A stretch of 64,000 nucleotides of DNA from Glycomyces niveus (GCF_017592475.1 NZ_JAGFNP010000017.1:25272-89271), one strand, 5' to 3'. Counted from the first letter of the stretch, positions 42,212-51,525 are shown. Translations and numbers: made by a program. Notes: generated from the letters alone by a model not told the origin.

Positions 42212-43978
42212 CTACCAGCCCGGCCCTCCCGGGCGGCACCGCTCCAAAATGTCGTTGAGGCCCTTGCGCGTCGCCACCACCAGCAGCGTGTCCCCGCGCC
42301 CGACCCGGAACGCCGCGTCCGGGTTCCAGCTGATCGTCCCGCCCGCCCGCTTCACCGCCAGCAGCCGGTGCGAACCCACCTTCGTCGCCCGGTGCGCCGC
42401 CGCGTCGTCCATCTGCGACCCCTCGCCGACCTCGAACGCCTCGATATAGGCGATGTGCCCGCGCACCGGGATCGTCACGAGCACCTTGTCGTCAGTGAGC
42501 GCCTGCGCGAAACTCGCCGAAGCGACCTCGGGCGCGCTGTACGACGCGTGCGGCGGCGCCTCCTGACGCGGCGTCGACCGGTTCAGGTTCTGCCGCACCA
42601 GCGTCGCGAACTCCGGGTTGTAGATCCGCATCACCGTGCGCAGTTGCGGATTGCACTCCAGCCCCGACAGCGCCGCCTCCAGGTTCGACTCGTCCTGCTT
42701 CGCCATCGCCACCAGCGACCGGCAGTGCTTGATGTTCGCCTCCTCCAGGATCTCCTGGTTCGAGCCGTCCCCCAGCAGCACCTGCGCGCCCTTCGCCCGC
42801 GCCGCCCGCACCCCCATCGCGTCACGGTTCTTCTCGATCGCGACCACCGGGATCTTCGCCTCCCGCAGCCGCTCCACCACCCGGGTCCCCATGTTGCCCA
42901 AGCCGACCACGATCACATGCTCGCGCACCTGCCGCGTCCGCCGCCCCTCCGACAGCGCGTACCGCCGGTCCACCACCGCCTGCACGATCGCACCGGTCGC
43001 GAACGGGATCAGCAGCGACCCGGTCAGCACCACCACCGCCTGCGTCACCTTCAGCAGCCGGCTCGCCGTCATGTCCGGGTCGATGCCCCCGCCCGCCATG
43101 AGCGCGAGCAGGTAGAACACCTCACCGGTCCCATCGGGCCGGTTCGCGCCGCTCGGCCAGAACTGCAGCACCAGGTACCCGAACGCGAACACCGCGAACA
43201 GCACCAGCGCCAGCACCACCAGACTCCTAGTGAGCATGCCCCGCAGCGCGCTCAGCGCCTCCTTCACCGCGAGCGTCGCGTTCACTAGCTTCGGCCGCAG
43301 CTGGGCCGGCTTCCGGTCGGGCGAGAGCCACAGGTACCGCAGCGCCTCGTTCTCGTCTTCGGGGATGAGCTCGATCCCCGCCCGGTTCCCGCCCGCGACC
43401 ACCCACTGCGCCTCCGCGCGCTCCTCCCGCTGCCGCGACAGGTACAGCCGCCGCCCCCACACCTTGATCTCCCCGGGCGGCAGCTGCTGCAGCGCCGCGA
43501 GCGCGTACGTGTCCGCGACCATGTCGGCGTCCGACTGGACGTACACGCCGTCCTCGTCGTCGCCCAGGAGCTTCCGGATGTTCGCGCGCAGCCCGCTGTT
43601 GTACATGCGGATGACCAGCCGCGGCAGGGTCTGGTCGCCGAAGTAGTGCGACATCTCGCGGATGGTCAGCGCCAGGTGCAGGTTCCCGACGTCGTTCTGG
43701 TCCATGAGCGCGACCGCGTACGCGTAGTCGAGCCCCGCCAGCCGCACGGTCTCGGCGGTGACGACGGGCTGGGTGAAGACCTGGAGTTTGCGGTTGACCT
43801 CGGCTTCGCGGCGGATCTCCTCGCGCTGGCCGCCGGGGCCGTCGGGGAAGACGGCGGTGACGCGGAAGGCGTAGCGCTCGATGAGGTGCTTGATGAAGCG
43901 GAGGGTGAGTCCGTTGTCGCCCACGACGATGACGTGCCGTTCGGAGGGGTCGTCGTAGCGATCGTGCCGGGGGTGCAT
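42212..43978 (-). CDS. Ion-channel-like membrane protein with two RCK (TrkA-N) domains
   Basis: This 588-residue protein has an N-terminal TrkA-N-like domain (VIVVGDNGLTLRF, about 15-165). Two membrane helices (about 250-272 and 310-332) enclose a pore loop, and a second TrkA-N domain (VIVVGLGNMGTRV, about 354-490) and a TrkA-C region follow. The pore reads LMAGGGIDPD instead of the TVGYG filter of K+ channels, so ion selectivity is uncertain. The layout resembles CASTOR/POLLUX-type channels. TAGAAT stands 6 nt before the ATG, indicating a leaderless mRNA. GNAT and transglycosylase genes follow upstream on the same strand. Confidence 0.82.
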   Translation of the reverse strand: MHPRHDRYDDPSERHVIVVGDNGLTLRFIKHLIERYAFRVTAVFPDGPGGQREEIRREAEVNRKLQVFTQPVVTAETVRLAGLDYAYAVALMDQNDVGNLHLALTIREMSHYFGDQTLPRLVIRMYNSGLRANIRKLLGDDEDGVYVQSDADMVADTYALAALQQLPPGEIKVWGRRLYLSRQREERAEAQWVVAGGNRAGIELIPEDENEALRYLWLSPDRKPAQLRPKLVNATLAVKEALSALRGMLTRSLVVLALVLFAVFAFGYLVLQFWPSGANRPDGTGEVFYLLALMAGGGIDPDMTASRLLKVTQAVVVLTGSLLIPFATGAIVQAVVDRRYALSEGRRTRQVREHVIVVGLGNMGTRVVERLREAKIPVVAIEKNRDAMGVRAARAKGAQVLLGDGSNQEILEEANIKHCRSLVAMAKQDESNLEAALSGLECNPQLRTVMRIYNPEFATLVRQNLNRSTPRQEAPPHASYSAPEVASASFAQALTDDKVLVTIPVRGHIAYIEAFEVGEGSQMDDAAAHRATKVGSHRLLAVKRAGGTISWNPDAAFRVGRGDTLLVVATRKGLNDILERCRPGGPGW

Positions 43979-44032
43979 GGGTGAATTCTACGGATGGTTC
44001 GCAAACGATTGCGGCCCAAAGGGTCTGCTTTC

Positions 44033-45058
44033 TCAGCGCCTGCGGTCGAGGCGGGCGAGGAGTTTCTCGACGTCGGCTTCGTAGTCGTACCAGTCGACGT
44101 CGTGGACGAAGCCGAGTTCGCTGTTGATCCAGCGGACGTCGTCGGCGGTCTCGAGGGTCCAGGTCTGGACGTCGACGAGCTGTGGTTCGGCGCGGCGCAG
44201 TTCGGTGAGGAGCCGGGCCTTCATGGTCATGGCGAGCCCGTAGGAGCGGTGCTGGGGGGCGACGACGGTGTCGTACTGGTCGGCGCGGGTGGGCCGCTGC
44301 GCGGAGACGACGAGTTCGGTGAGGCCGACGACGTTCCCGAACGGCTCGGCGATGGCGACGGCGATGTGCGAGCGCATGCCGCGGCGGGCGAGGGTCTGGA
44401 ACGAGTCGCGCAGGGCCGGGGCGTACGCCGAGCCGCGCCATTCGGGCACGAACGCGACGTTCCCGGGGCTGGAGCGCAGGTTGGCCTTGACGTCCGCGTA
44501 GGAGTCCATGAGCCGGTCGGGGACGCCCCCGGCGTGGTATTCGAGGCGGTACCCGGCGGCGAGGCGCCCGGCGGCCTGCTCGATCTTCTCCCAGTCGATG
44601 TCGGCCCAGCGCAGGAGGTGGCGCTGTTCGACGGCGGCCCGCTTGAAGCCGTGCCGGTCGTAGAAGCCGACCGCGGGGGTGGTGGCGATGACCTCGACGG
44701 AGAGGGTCCGGCAGCCGTTGGCCTTGGCGCATTCGGCGACGGCCCGCAGCAGCCGCGAGCCGACCCCTTTGCCGCGCGCCGAGGGTCGGGTGGACATCTC
44801 GACGACGCCGGTGCCGGCCTGCTCGCCCCCGAACAGGATCAGGCTCGCGTGCCCCACGAGGTCGCCGTCGGCGTCGCGGTCCATGAACAGGAACCGGCGG
44901 TCGTCGGGGAGCGACCCGGTGAGGTAGTCGCTGAGGCGGTCGGTGCGCCAGCGCGGTTCGGCCGGCATGTCCGCGGCGGTCATGTCGTTCAGCACCGAGC
45001 ACCAGTCGCGGAGGTCGTCGGCGGTCATCTCGCCGGGAGCGAGCTGCTTCAGGGGCAT
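44033..45058 (-). CDS. Tandem GNAT acetyltransferase (341 aa)
   Basis: This is a cytosolic protein with two GNAT folds. The first (about 20-150) has a complete acetyl-CoA loop, RGKGVGSRLL, and the second (about 200-330) is more divergent (RSYGLAMTMKARLL). The double-GNAT layout is that of mycothiol synthase MshD, but the sequence around the active site does not let me assign that function. AAGGATAAG lies just before the ATG. It sits between the transglycosylase and channel genes, all leftward. Confidence 0.8.
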   Translation of the reverse strand: MPLKQLAPGEMTADDLRDWCSVLNDMTAADMPAEPRWRTDRLSDYLTGSLPDDRRFLFMDRDADGDLVGHASLILFGGEQAGTGVVEMSTRPSARGKGVGSRLLRAVAECAKANGCRTLSVEVIATTPAVGFYDRHGFKRAAVEQRHLLRWADIDWEKIEQAAGRLAAGYRLEYHAGGVPDRLMDSYADVKANLRSSPGNVAFVPEWRGSAYAPALRDSFQTLARRGMRSHIAVAIAEPFGNVVGLTELVVSAQRPTRADQYDTVVAPQHRSYGLAMTMKARLLTELRRAEPQLVDVQTWTLETADDVRWINSELGFVHDVDWYDYEADVEKLLARLDRRR

Positions 45059-45130
45059 CTCTTATCCTTACCCGAAATCGTCACCGAACGGAACCCCCTC
45101 CTCACAGCATGCAGCGGATCGGGGGATATG

Positions 45131-46105
45131 TCAGGTGGTGCTCTTCCGTCCGTACTCGTCGGCGCGGTCGAAGACCTTCTTGACGTAGTCGTCGCGCGGG
45201 TTGTAGCTCCACAGGGCGGCGTACCAGCCGTCAGGCCTGCTCATGTCGCGGTTGTCGTGGCAGAGGTAGTTGGCGGCGGCGGTGACGGCGTCGTCGATGT
45301 CGTGCGGGTCGGATTCGCCGTCGCCGTCGCCGTCGGCCTTCCAGTGCTCCCATGTGCTGGGGAGGAACTGCATGGGCCCCCATTCGCCGTGGATCGGCCC
45401 GATGATGTCGGTGAGGGTGGTGCCGTCGGCTTGGATCTGGTTGCCGTCGATGGTGCCGTGGGTGGTCTCGGTGGCGCCGATGCCCGCGAGGGTGGTCCAG
45501 GAGAGGTTGCACCCGGGGTTCTGGGCGGCGGAGACGAGTTCGCCGCGGCCGTAGGCGACGAGGGCCCGCTGGGGGATGCCGAGGTCGCTGAGGTCCGCGG
45601 CCCACGCGTCGAGGCTGGTGGGCCCGGCGGGGCTGGTGGCCGCGCTCGTGGGGGATTCGGTCGCGGCCTCGGTCGGGTCGAGGATGTCGCCGACGGGGGT
45701 GGTGTCGGCGGGCAGGCCCGGGGCGGGCGCGGCGTCGAGGGCGCCTTCGGGGGAGAGCGCGAGGGGCGTCTCTGCCGCCTCGGGGGTCGGTTCGGTGCCG
45801 AAGGACCAGGCGGGTCCGGCGCCGGGGACGACGAGCCAGCCCGCGGCGAGGGCGCCGGCGAGGGCGAGCACGGTGAGGACGACTTGGACGCTGAGCCGCC
45901 CGGCGGGGGCCCGGAGCCCGCGGTAGGCGGCGCGCAGGCCCCGTCCCGTCGCCTTGGTGCCGCGCCAGACGCCCTTGGCGCCGAGCCGGAGTGCGCGCGG
46001 GGTGGCCTTGACGGCCCGCCACAGCAGTCGGGGGCTGCGGCGGAGGGCCTTGAGGGCGAGCCGGGGCAGGGCGGCGATGCGGCGGAGGAGGGTCGCGAAC
46101 CACAC
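45131..46105 (-). CDS. Membrane-anchored lytic murein transglycosylase (SLT_2/MltB-like)
   Basis: This 324-residue protein has a very basic cytoplasmic N-terminus (about 1-60), one membrane helix (about 66-92), a Pro/Ala/Thr-rich linker and an outside catalytic domain. The catalytic Glu lies in GIGATETTHG, with GEWGPMQFLPSTWEHW and DIDDAVTAAANYLC typical of actinobacterial SLT proteins. It cuts glycan strands in the wall. GTG at 46105 is my choice. The frame is open further upstream but that part is low-complexity. No strong ribosome-binding site is seen, so the start is uncertain. Confidence 0.82.
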   Translation of the reverse strand: MWFATLLRRIAALPRLALKALRRSPRLLWRAVKATPRALRLGAKGVWRGTKATGRGLRAAYRGLRAPAGRLSVQVVLTVLALAGALAAGWLVVPGAGPAWSFGTEPTPEAAETPLALSPEGALDAAPAPGLPADTTPVGDILDPTEAATESPTSAATSPAGPTSLDAWAADLSDLGIPQRALVAYGRGELVSAAQNPGCNLSWTTLAGIGATETTHGTIDGNQIQADGTTLTDIIGPIHGEWGPMQFLPSTWEHWKADGDGDGESDPHDIDDAVTAAANYLCHDNRDMSRPDGWYAALWSYNPRDDYVKKVFDRADEYGRKSTT

Positions 46106-46694
46106 GGGAGGGGGTCGTCCTCTCTTGTCGAAGCGCTTGCTCGGCGAGCGCTGTTCGGTCGGGGCGCGGTGTGCTGGGTGCGCTCGTGGTCGGGGCGCGG
46201 TCGTTGCTGCGCTGTCTCGTCGGCGGCGCCTTGCGGGCGCCGGTTCGGTCGGGGCGTGCGGGGGACGGCGCGGCGGCGGTGCCTCGCGTCGTCCGGCGCC
46301 GGTGCCGCGGTGCCGGTGGGCGTCCGGAACGGCGGGGCCGTGGGTCGCGGCGGCGGTGGGGTGCGTTCGCGAAGGACCGGACTGAAAGCGAGTATTCCCT
46401 AATTTCGTCCCGGGGGGCAACGCCTGAGCGCCAATAATTCCGGATTCGGCCGCGACCGAGCGGCGTTCGACTCGTTCTCCCAACGGACACGGCGGTTGCC
46501 ACGAGCAAACCCGCGGCGAGAGAGTCTCATATCCGCGTCTGCGCTGGAAGCGGCGTTCAGGCGTGTGCCACTTCCCATCACGGCAGGTAACCGACTGAGA
46601 TGGGGGTGACACTGTGAGGCCGCTGGGCAATTGTGCCCGCGCACCAGCGCGCCACAGCCCGGCATACGGGGGCTGAACGAAAGTTGATCGACAC
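46106..46694. other. 589-bp divergent interval
   Basis: No convincing gene is present. Low-complexity frames run through on both strands. It must hold the promoters of the leftward transglycosylase and the rightward cyclase gene. The only AT-rich patch is near 46390-46445. I looked for a c-di-AMP (ydaO) leader and did not find its conserved blocks. Confidence 0.5.
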
Positions 46695-48500
46695 GTGGAT
46701 ACGACAACGGCATCGCACACCGCACTGACAGCCATTGCCCTTCCCCTCGGGGACAACGGACCGGAGTGCCGGTATGCGTCCGATGTAGAGGGTCGCTGCG
46801 CTGACGCGGCCCTCGCTCCTGCTGCCATTGCCGACACCGGTGCATCCGGTAGCGGACCTGCGGACCGCGGCAGCGCCGCCGCCCGGACCGCCCCGCTGCC
46901 CTCCGGCGACGTCACGTTCATGTTCACCGACATCGAGGGCTCTACCCGGCTCGCCACCGGACTCGGCGCCGAGCGCTACCGCGTCGTCCTCCACCGGCAC
47001 CGCGCGCTCGTCAGAGAGGTCCTGCGCGCCACCGGCGGCACCGAGATCGACACCGAGGGCGACTCGTTCTTCGTCGCCTTCCACGACGCCGCCGACGCCT
47101 GCGCCGCCGCCATCGGGATCCAGACCGCCCTGCGCGCCGCCGCCTGGCCCGACCACGACGGCCGCCCCCTCCGTCCGAGAGTCCGCATAGGACTCCACAC
47201 GGGTGAGGCCTGGCCTTCTGCGGGCGGCTACGCCACGCCCGAAGTCCACCGCACCGCGCGCATCTGCTCCGCCGCCCACGGCGACCAGATCCTCGCCTCC
47301 GCCGCCTGCGCGGCCGCGGCCGGGCTCCCGCCCGCGGCGCTGCACCGCCTCGGCGACTTCGAACTGCGCGGCCTGCCCGAAGCGACCGAACTCGTCCAGC
47401 TCGCCGCGCCCGGGCTCCCGACCGCGTTCCCGCCGCCGCCCGTGCGGCCCCGCACCCACCACCTGCCCGCCGACCTCAAACCGCCCGTGGAACGCCCGGG
47501 GGAGTACCGCGAGCTCGACCGCGCCTTCGCCACACACCGGCTCGTCTCCCTCACCGGCCTCGGCGGCTGCGGCAAGACCACCGTCGCCAAGGCCTGGGCC
47601 AGCCGCCGCCTCGCCTGCTACGAGCACGGCGTCTGGTACTGCCGCGCCGGCGACGACCTCGGCGCCGCCCTCCTCGACGCCCTCGGCAAGCGGCCCGAGG
47701 TCTTCCGGGCCCCGCTCGACACGGCCGCCGACCGCCTCCGCGAGGCCGCCGCGCTCCTCGTCCTCGACGACCTCGACCGCTCGCACGCGCCCGACGTCGA
47801 ACGGCTGCTCCGCGACTGCCCCGGCCTCAACGTCCTCGCCGTCGGCGCCCGCCCGCTCGAACTCCCCGGCGAGGCCAAGCGCGCGCTCGGGCTCGCGTCC
47901 GACGACGTGAGCGCCGCGATCCTCGCCGGCTTCTGCGAGGAGCGCGGCGCGCCCTGGACCGTCGCCGACTGCCGCCCGCTCGCGGCCGCCGTCGACGGCT
48001 TCGTGCCCGCCCTGACCGCCCTCGCCGAGGTCACCGCCCTCGGCTCGCCCGGCGTCGCCCTCCGCTACCTCAGCGACGACCCGGCGGGCGCCCTCGACGG
48101 CGGCGGCCGCTTCCGCGCCGCGGTCGACGAGGCCGTCGCCGCGATCTCCGGCCCGGCCCGCGCGGTCCTCCTCGAGCTCGCGGGCCGGTCGCAGGGCGCG
48201 ACGGTCGACGCGGTCCTGGACCTGTGCCGACAGCGCGACGGGAGCCTCGAGGCCCTGGTCGAGCTCGTCGACGTCGCGCTCGTGGTGATCGAGCGGCCCG
48301 CGATGGACCAGGCGGTGTACCGCGTGCCCGCGCCGCTGCGCTGGCTGCTCACCGGGACCGCCCCGGCCCGCGAGGAGCGCGGTCCCGCGCCGTCCCGCGC
48401 CGAGCGCCTGCAGCCGCGCCCGGCGATCGCGGCGGGCTTCGCGGGCCGGCTCGTCCACCCGGTGCACCTGGAGGACGCCCGACTGCGCGCGGTCGCCTAG
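46695..48500 (+). CDS. Class III nucleotidyl cyclase fused to an NB-ARC/STAND-type ATPase
   Basis: The 601-residue protein has a 70-residue leader, then a cyclase homology domain (about 72-235): FTDIEGST carries the first metal Asp, and TEGDSFFVAF the second. A P-loop (GLGGCGKTT, near 290) and Walker B LLVLDDLD (near 355) form an ATPase of the regulatory STAND class. The C-terminus is short: no TPR repeats, LuxR or SARP domain follows. It may make cAMP under control of the ATPase. The cyclase substrate residues are not diagnostic by eye. The start is GTG at 46695 without a clear ribosome-binding site. Confidence 0.82.
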   Translation: MDTTTASHTALTAIALPLGDNGPECRYASDVEGRCADAALAPAAIADTGASGSGPADRGSAAARTAPLPSGDVTFMFTDIEGSTRLATGLGAERYRVVLHRHRALVREVLRATGGTEIDTEGDSFFVAFHDAADACAAAIGIQTALRAAAWPDHDGRPLRPRVRIGLHTGEAWPSAGGYATPEVHRTARICSAAHGDQILASAACAAAAGLPPAALHRLGDFELRGLPEATELVQLAAPGLPTAFPPPPVRPRTHHLPADLKPPVERPGEYRELDRAFATHRLVSLTGLGGCGKTTVAKAWASRRLACYEHGVWYCRAGDDLGAALLDALGKRPEVFRAPLDTAADRLREAAALLVLDDLDRSHAPDVERLLRDCPGLNVLAVGARPLELPGEAKRALGLASDDVSAAILAGFCEERGAPWTVADCRPLAAAVDGFVPALTALAEVTALGSPGVALRYLSDDPAGALDGGGRFRAAVDEAVAAISGPARAVLLELAGRSQGATVDAVLDLCRQRDGSLEALVELVDVALVVIERPAMDQAVYRVPAPLRWLLTGTAPAREERGPAPSRAERLQPRPAIAAGFAGRLVHPVHLEDARLRAVA

Positions 48501-48816
48501 CGGCCCATGCCGGGCGGCGCACCGCATCGGCCGCGCGGCGGGCCGCCGTGCACCGGGCGTGCGGCGCCCGCTTCGCCTGCCGTGCGCCTCGCGAGCCCCG
48601 CTTCGGCGGCCGGGTGACCTCTTTCGGGGGACACTTCGGCCGCCGGGGCCGTTTTCGGCGTTTTTTCTGTCGGACCCCGGCGGGAGGATCGAACGGCGCG
48701 ACAGTTTTCTCCCCTCTCGTGGTGGGTGGGGGGTGGTGGGTGGGGTGTTGCGGCCCGCGCGATACCGGTCCGGGCCGATCACGGTCGGCTCGCGCTCCGT
48801 GTGCGATGCTGAGGCC
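48501..48816. other. Intergenic interval holding dispersed repeat copy B
   Basis: No gene. It contains GC-rich sequence, the dispersed element and the GATGCT hexamer (48805-48810) just before hemL. Confidence 0.55.
48619..48732. repeat. Dispersed intergenic element, copy B
   Basis: It is similar to 36791-36890 with a 12-14-bp insertion in the middle (CGGCGTTTTTTCT). The central part, CGCCGGGGCCGTTTTCGGCG plus T6, looks like a small terminator hairpin with a T tract. It ends in the G-rich GGTGGGTGGGGG run. Confidence 0.82.
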
Positions 48817-50124
48817 GTGACAGACAGGCAATCGCAGGCCGCCCGCACCCATTCCGCCTCGGCGGCCGCGATCGCGCGCGCCGCCCGGGTCATCCCCGGC
48901 GGCGTCAACTCGCCCGTGCGCGCCTTCCGCGGCGTCGGCGGCGACCCGGTCTTCATCAAGGAGGCCAGGGGCGCCCGGATGACCGACATCGACGGGAACA
49001 CCTACATCGACCTCGTCGGCTCCTGGGGCCCGCTCATCCTCGGGCACGCCCACCCCGACGTCGTCGCGGCCCTCACCGACGCCGCCGCCCGCGGCACCTC
49101 GTACGGCGCGCCCACCGTCGGCGAGATCGAGCTCGCCGAGCTCATCGTCGAGCGCACCCCGTGCGAGATGGTCCGCCTCGTGTCCTCGGGCACCGAGGCC
49201 ACGATGAGCGCCGTGCGCCTCGCCCGCGCCGCCACCGGCCGCGACAAGGTCGTCAAGTTCGCCGGCTGCTACCACGGCCACGCCGACTACTTCCTCGCCG
49301 AAGCCGGCTCCGGCGTCGCCACCCTCGGCCACCCCGACTCGCCCGGCGTCCCCGCCGCCGCCGCGGCCGACACGATCGTCGTGCCCTACAACGACATCGC
49401 AGCGGTCGAAGCCGCGTTCGCGAAGCACCCCGGCCAGATCGCCGCGGTCATCACCGAGGCCGTCCCCGGCAACATGGGCGCGATCGAGCCGCTCGACGGC
49501 TTCAACGAGAAGCTCTACGCCGTCACCCGCGCCCGCGGCGCGCTCCTCATCTCCGACGAGGTCATGACCGGCTTCCGCGTCGCCCCCGGCGGCCTCGCCG
49601 CCCCCGCCGACCTCTACACCTACGGCAAGGTCATGGGCGGCGGCCTCCCCGCCGCCGCGTTCGGCGGCCGCGCCGACCTCATGTCGCGGATCAGCCCCGC
49701 CGGCCCCGTCTACCAGGCCGGGACCCTCTCGGGCAACCCGCTCGCCGTCGCCGCCGGCCTCGCGACCCTCCGCGCCTGCGACGACGCCGTCTACCGCACG
49801 CTCGACGCCACCGCCGCCGAACTCCAGCGGATGGCCGCCGAAGCGCTCACCAAAGCCGGTGTCCCGCACTACGTCTCGGCCCCCTCGAACCTCTTCAGCG
49901 TCTTCTTCTCCGAAGGCCCGGTCCGCAACTTCACCGAAGCGAAGGCCCAGGACACCGAGGCGTACGGCGCGTTCTTCCACGCGATGCTCGAAGGCGGCGT
50001 CTACCTGCCCCCGAGCGCCTTCGAATGCTGGTTCACCTCGGCCGCGATCGACGAGGAAGCCCTGTCACACATCGAACAGGCCATGCACACAGCGGCCGAA
50101 GCCGCGGCTAAGGTGCGCTCATGA
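48817..50124 (+). CDS. hemL: Glutamate-1-semialdehyde 2,1-aminomutase
   Basis: This 435-residue PLP enzyme moves the amino group of glutamate-1-semialdehyde to give 5-aminolevulinate for heme. Family text is clear: RVIPGGVNSPVRAF, SSGTEATMSA, FAGCYHGHAD and the PLP Lys in YGKVMGGG (about 271). GTG at 48817 is preferred because the family begins here and GATGCT lies 6 nt upstream. No ribosome-binding site is visible. It leads the cytochrome c maturation operon, overlapping the next gene by 4 bp. Confidence 0.97.
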   Translation: MTDRQSQAARTHSASAAAIARAARVIPGGVNSPVRAFRGVGGDPVFIKEARGARMTDIDGNTYIDLVGSWGPLILGHAHPDVVAALTDAAARGTSYGAPTVGEIELAELIVERTPCEMVRLVSSGTEATMSAVRLARAATGRDKVVKFAGCYHGHADYFLAEAGSGVATLGHPDSPGVPAAAAADTIVVPYNDIAAVEAAFAKHPGQIAAVITEAVPGNMGAIEPLDGFNEKLYAVTRARGALLISDEVMTGFRVAPGGLAAPADLYTYGKVMGGGLPAAAFGGRADLMSRISPAGPVYQAGTLSGNPLAVAAGLATLRACDDAVYRTLDATAAELQRMAAEALTKAGVPHYVSAPSNLFSVFFSEGPVRNFTEAKAQDTEAYGAFFHAMLEGGVYLPPSAFECWFTSAAIDEEALSHIEQAMHTAAEAAAKVRS

Positions 50125-50774
50125 GCGGCTCCACGACCATCGTCCACCTGCTGCGCCACGGCGAGGTCCACAACCCGGACGGCATCCTCTACGGGCGCAT
50201 CCCCGGCTTCGGCCTGTCCGCGCTGGGCCGCGAGATGGCCCTGGCCGCCGCCGAGCGCCTCGCCGGACGCGACGTCGTGCACGTCGGCTCCTCCCCGCTC
50301 CAGCGCGCCCAGGAGACCGCCGAACCGGTCGCCGCCTCCTACCGCATGGACATCACCACCTACGACGGCCTCATCGAGGCCGGGAACTCCTTCGAGGGCC
50401 AGCGCGTCGGTGTCGGCGACGGCGCCCTCCGCCAGCCCCGCTACTGGTGGCGCCTGCGCGACCCCTTCCGCCCCTCCTGGGGCGAGGCCTACCTCGACAT
50501 CGCGCGCCGCATGATGGAGTCGATCGAGCAGGCCCGCACCGCCGCCGAAGGCTCGGAGGCCGTCCTCGTCAGCCACCAGCTGCCGATCTGGACCGCCCGC
50601 CGCTTCGCCGAGCGCAAGCGCCTGTGGCACGACCCGCGCAAGCGCGAATGCTCCCTTGCGTCGATCACGAGCTTCGTCTACGAAGGCGCCAAGCTCGCCC
50701 GCATCGAGTACTCCGAGCCCGCCGCGCACCTGCTTCTCAAGTCCGAGTCCGCTCGGAAGGCCAAGGGCGCCTGA
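50121..50774 (+). CDS. Histidine phosphatase (phosphoglycerate mutase-like)
   Basis: This 217-residue soluble protein has LLRHGEV with the phosphorylated His at the N-terminus, the second conserved Arg (SSPLQRAQETAEP), a Glu in the middle and LVSHQLP with the second His. It belongs to the large branch-1 family and the substrate is not known. It overlaps hemL by 4 bp and is followed 2 bp later by the TlpA gene. This fixed place in actinobacterial hemL operons suggests a link with heme or cytochrome c synthesis. Confidence 0.9.
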   Translation: MSGSTTIVHLLRHGEVHNPDGILYGRIPGFGLSALGREMALAAAERLAGRDVVHVGSSPLQRAQETAEPVAASYRMDITTYDGLIEAGNSFEGQRVGVGDGALRQPRYWWRLRDPFRPSWGEAYLDIARRMMESIEQARTAAEGSEAVLVSHQLPIWTARRFAERKRLWHDPRKRECSLASITSFVYEGAKLARIEYSEPAAHLLLKSESARKAKGA

Positions 50775-50776
50775 GG

Positions 50777-51373
50777 ATGGCCCTGCGGCGGAGGACGATG
50801 CTGGCGGCCGTGCCGCTGCTGGCCCTGGCCGCCTGCTCCGAGACGGGCGGCGAGAACTCGAACCGCGTCAACGAGATCAACCGCGACCGGTTCGTCTCGG
50901 GCGACGGCTCCAACTACCGCTGGGAGGAGCCGGACGAGCGCTTCGCCGCGCCCCGCCTCACCGGCGACGACCTCGACGGCGACCCGATCGACACCGACGA
51001 TTGGGCCGGGTCGGTCCTCGTCGTCAACTTCTGGGGCTCCTGGTGCCCGCCCTGCGTCGCCGAGGCCCCCTACCTCGTCGAAGCCGCCGCCGAGTTCAAG
51101 GACGAGGGCGTGCAGTTCCTCGGCGTGAACATCCGCGACACCGCCGACACCGCGAAGGCCTTCGAGCGGCGCTGGGGCGTCGAGTACCCGTCCCTCAGCG
51201 ACGAGGCGGGCCGCGTCGCCGACCAGTTCGTCGACTACGGGCTCTCCCCGAACGACATCCCCGCCACCATCGTGATCGACGCCGAGCACCGGGTCTTCTC
51301 CATCTGGCGCGGCGAGATCGACGACGCCGAGACCCTCATCGCCGACGTCCGCAAAGCCCTGGAGCCGTCATGA
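50777..51373 (+). CDS. resA: TlpA/ResA-type thiol-disulfide lipoprotein
   Basis: This 198-residue protein has a lipoprotein signal (LALAACSE, lipidated Cys near residue 20) and a thioredoxin fold with WCPPC (about 91-95). It should reduce the CxxCH cysteines of apocytochrome c outside the membrane, receiving electrons from CcdA. GAGG precedes the ATG by only one base, but the stop of the phosphatase gene is 2 nt before, so coupling is likely. The gene symbol follows the ResABC system. Confidence 0.9.
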   Translation: MALRRRTMLAAVPLLALAACSETGGENSNRVNEINRDRFVSGDGSNYRWEEPDERFAAPRLTGDDLDGDPIDTDDWAGSVLVVNFWGSWCPPCVAEAPYLVEAAAEFKDEGVQFLGVNIRDTADTAKAFERRWGVEYPSLSDEAGRVADQFVDYGLSPNDIPATIVIDAEHRVFSIWRGEIDDAETLIADVRKALEPS

Positions 51374-51525
51374 CCCCGCCCGCCCCGAAGTCCGCCCTCC
51401 GCAAGGCCGCCAAGGGCGCCGTCATGGCCGGCACCGCCGCGCTCGCCGCCGTCGCCGTCGGCACCCTCGTCAAACGCCGCCTCGACGAATCCGCTGAACC
51501 GTTGCCGCGCAAGGAGGCCGAGTGA
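51370..51525 (+). CDS. 51-residue single-helix membrane protein in the ccm operon
   Basis: ATG at 51370 overlaps the TlpA stop by 4 bp. The product (MTPPAPKSALRKAAKGAVMA...) has one hydrophobic helix (about 16-33) and a charged tail. No known family is recognised, but position and coupling make a real accessory gene likely. Confidence 0.6.
   Translation: MTPPAPKSALRKAAKGAVMAGTAALAAVAVGTLVKRRLDESAEPLPRKEAE

Noticed and set aside
46106..46694. A c-di-AMP (ydaO) riboswitch before the lytic transglycosylase
   Set aside because: The position would fit known practice in actinobacteria, but the conserved blocks I know from this motif are not present on the minus strand.
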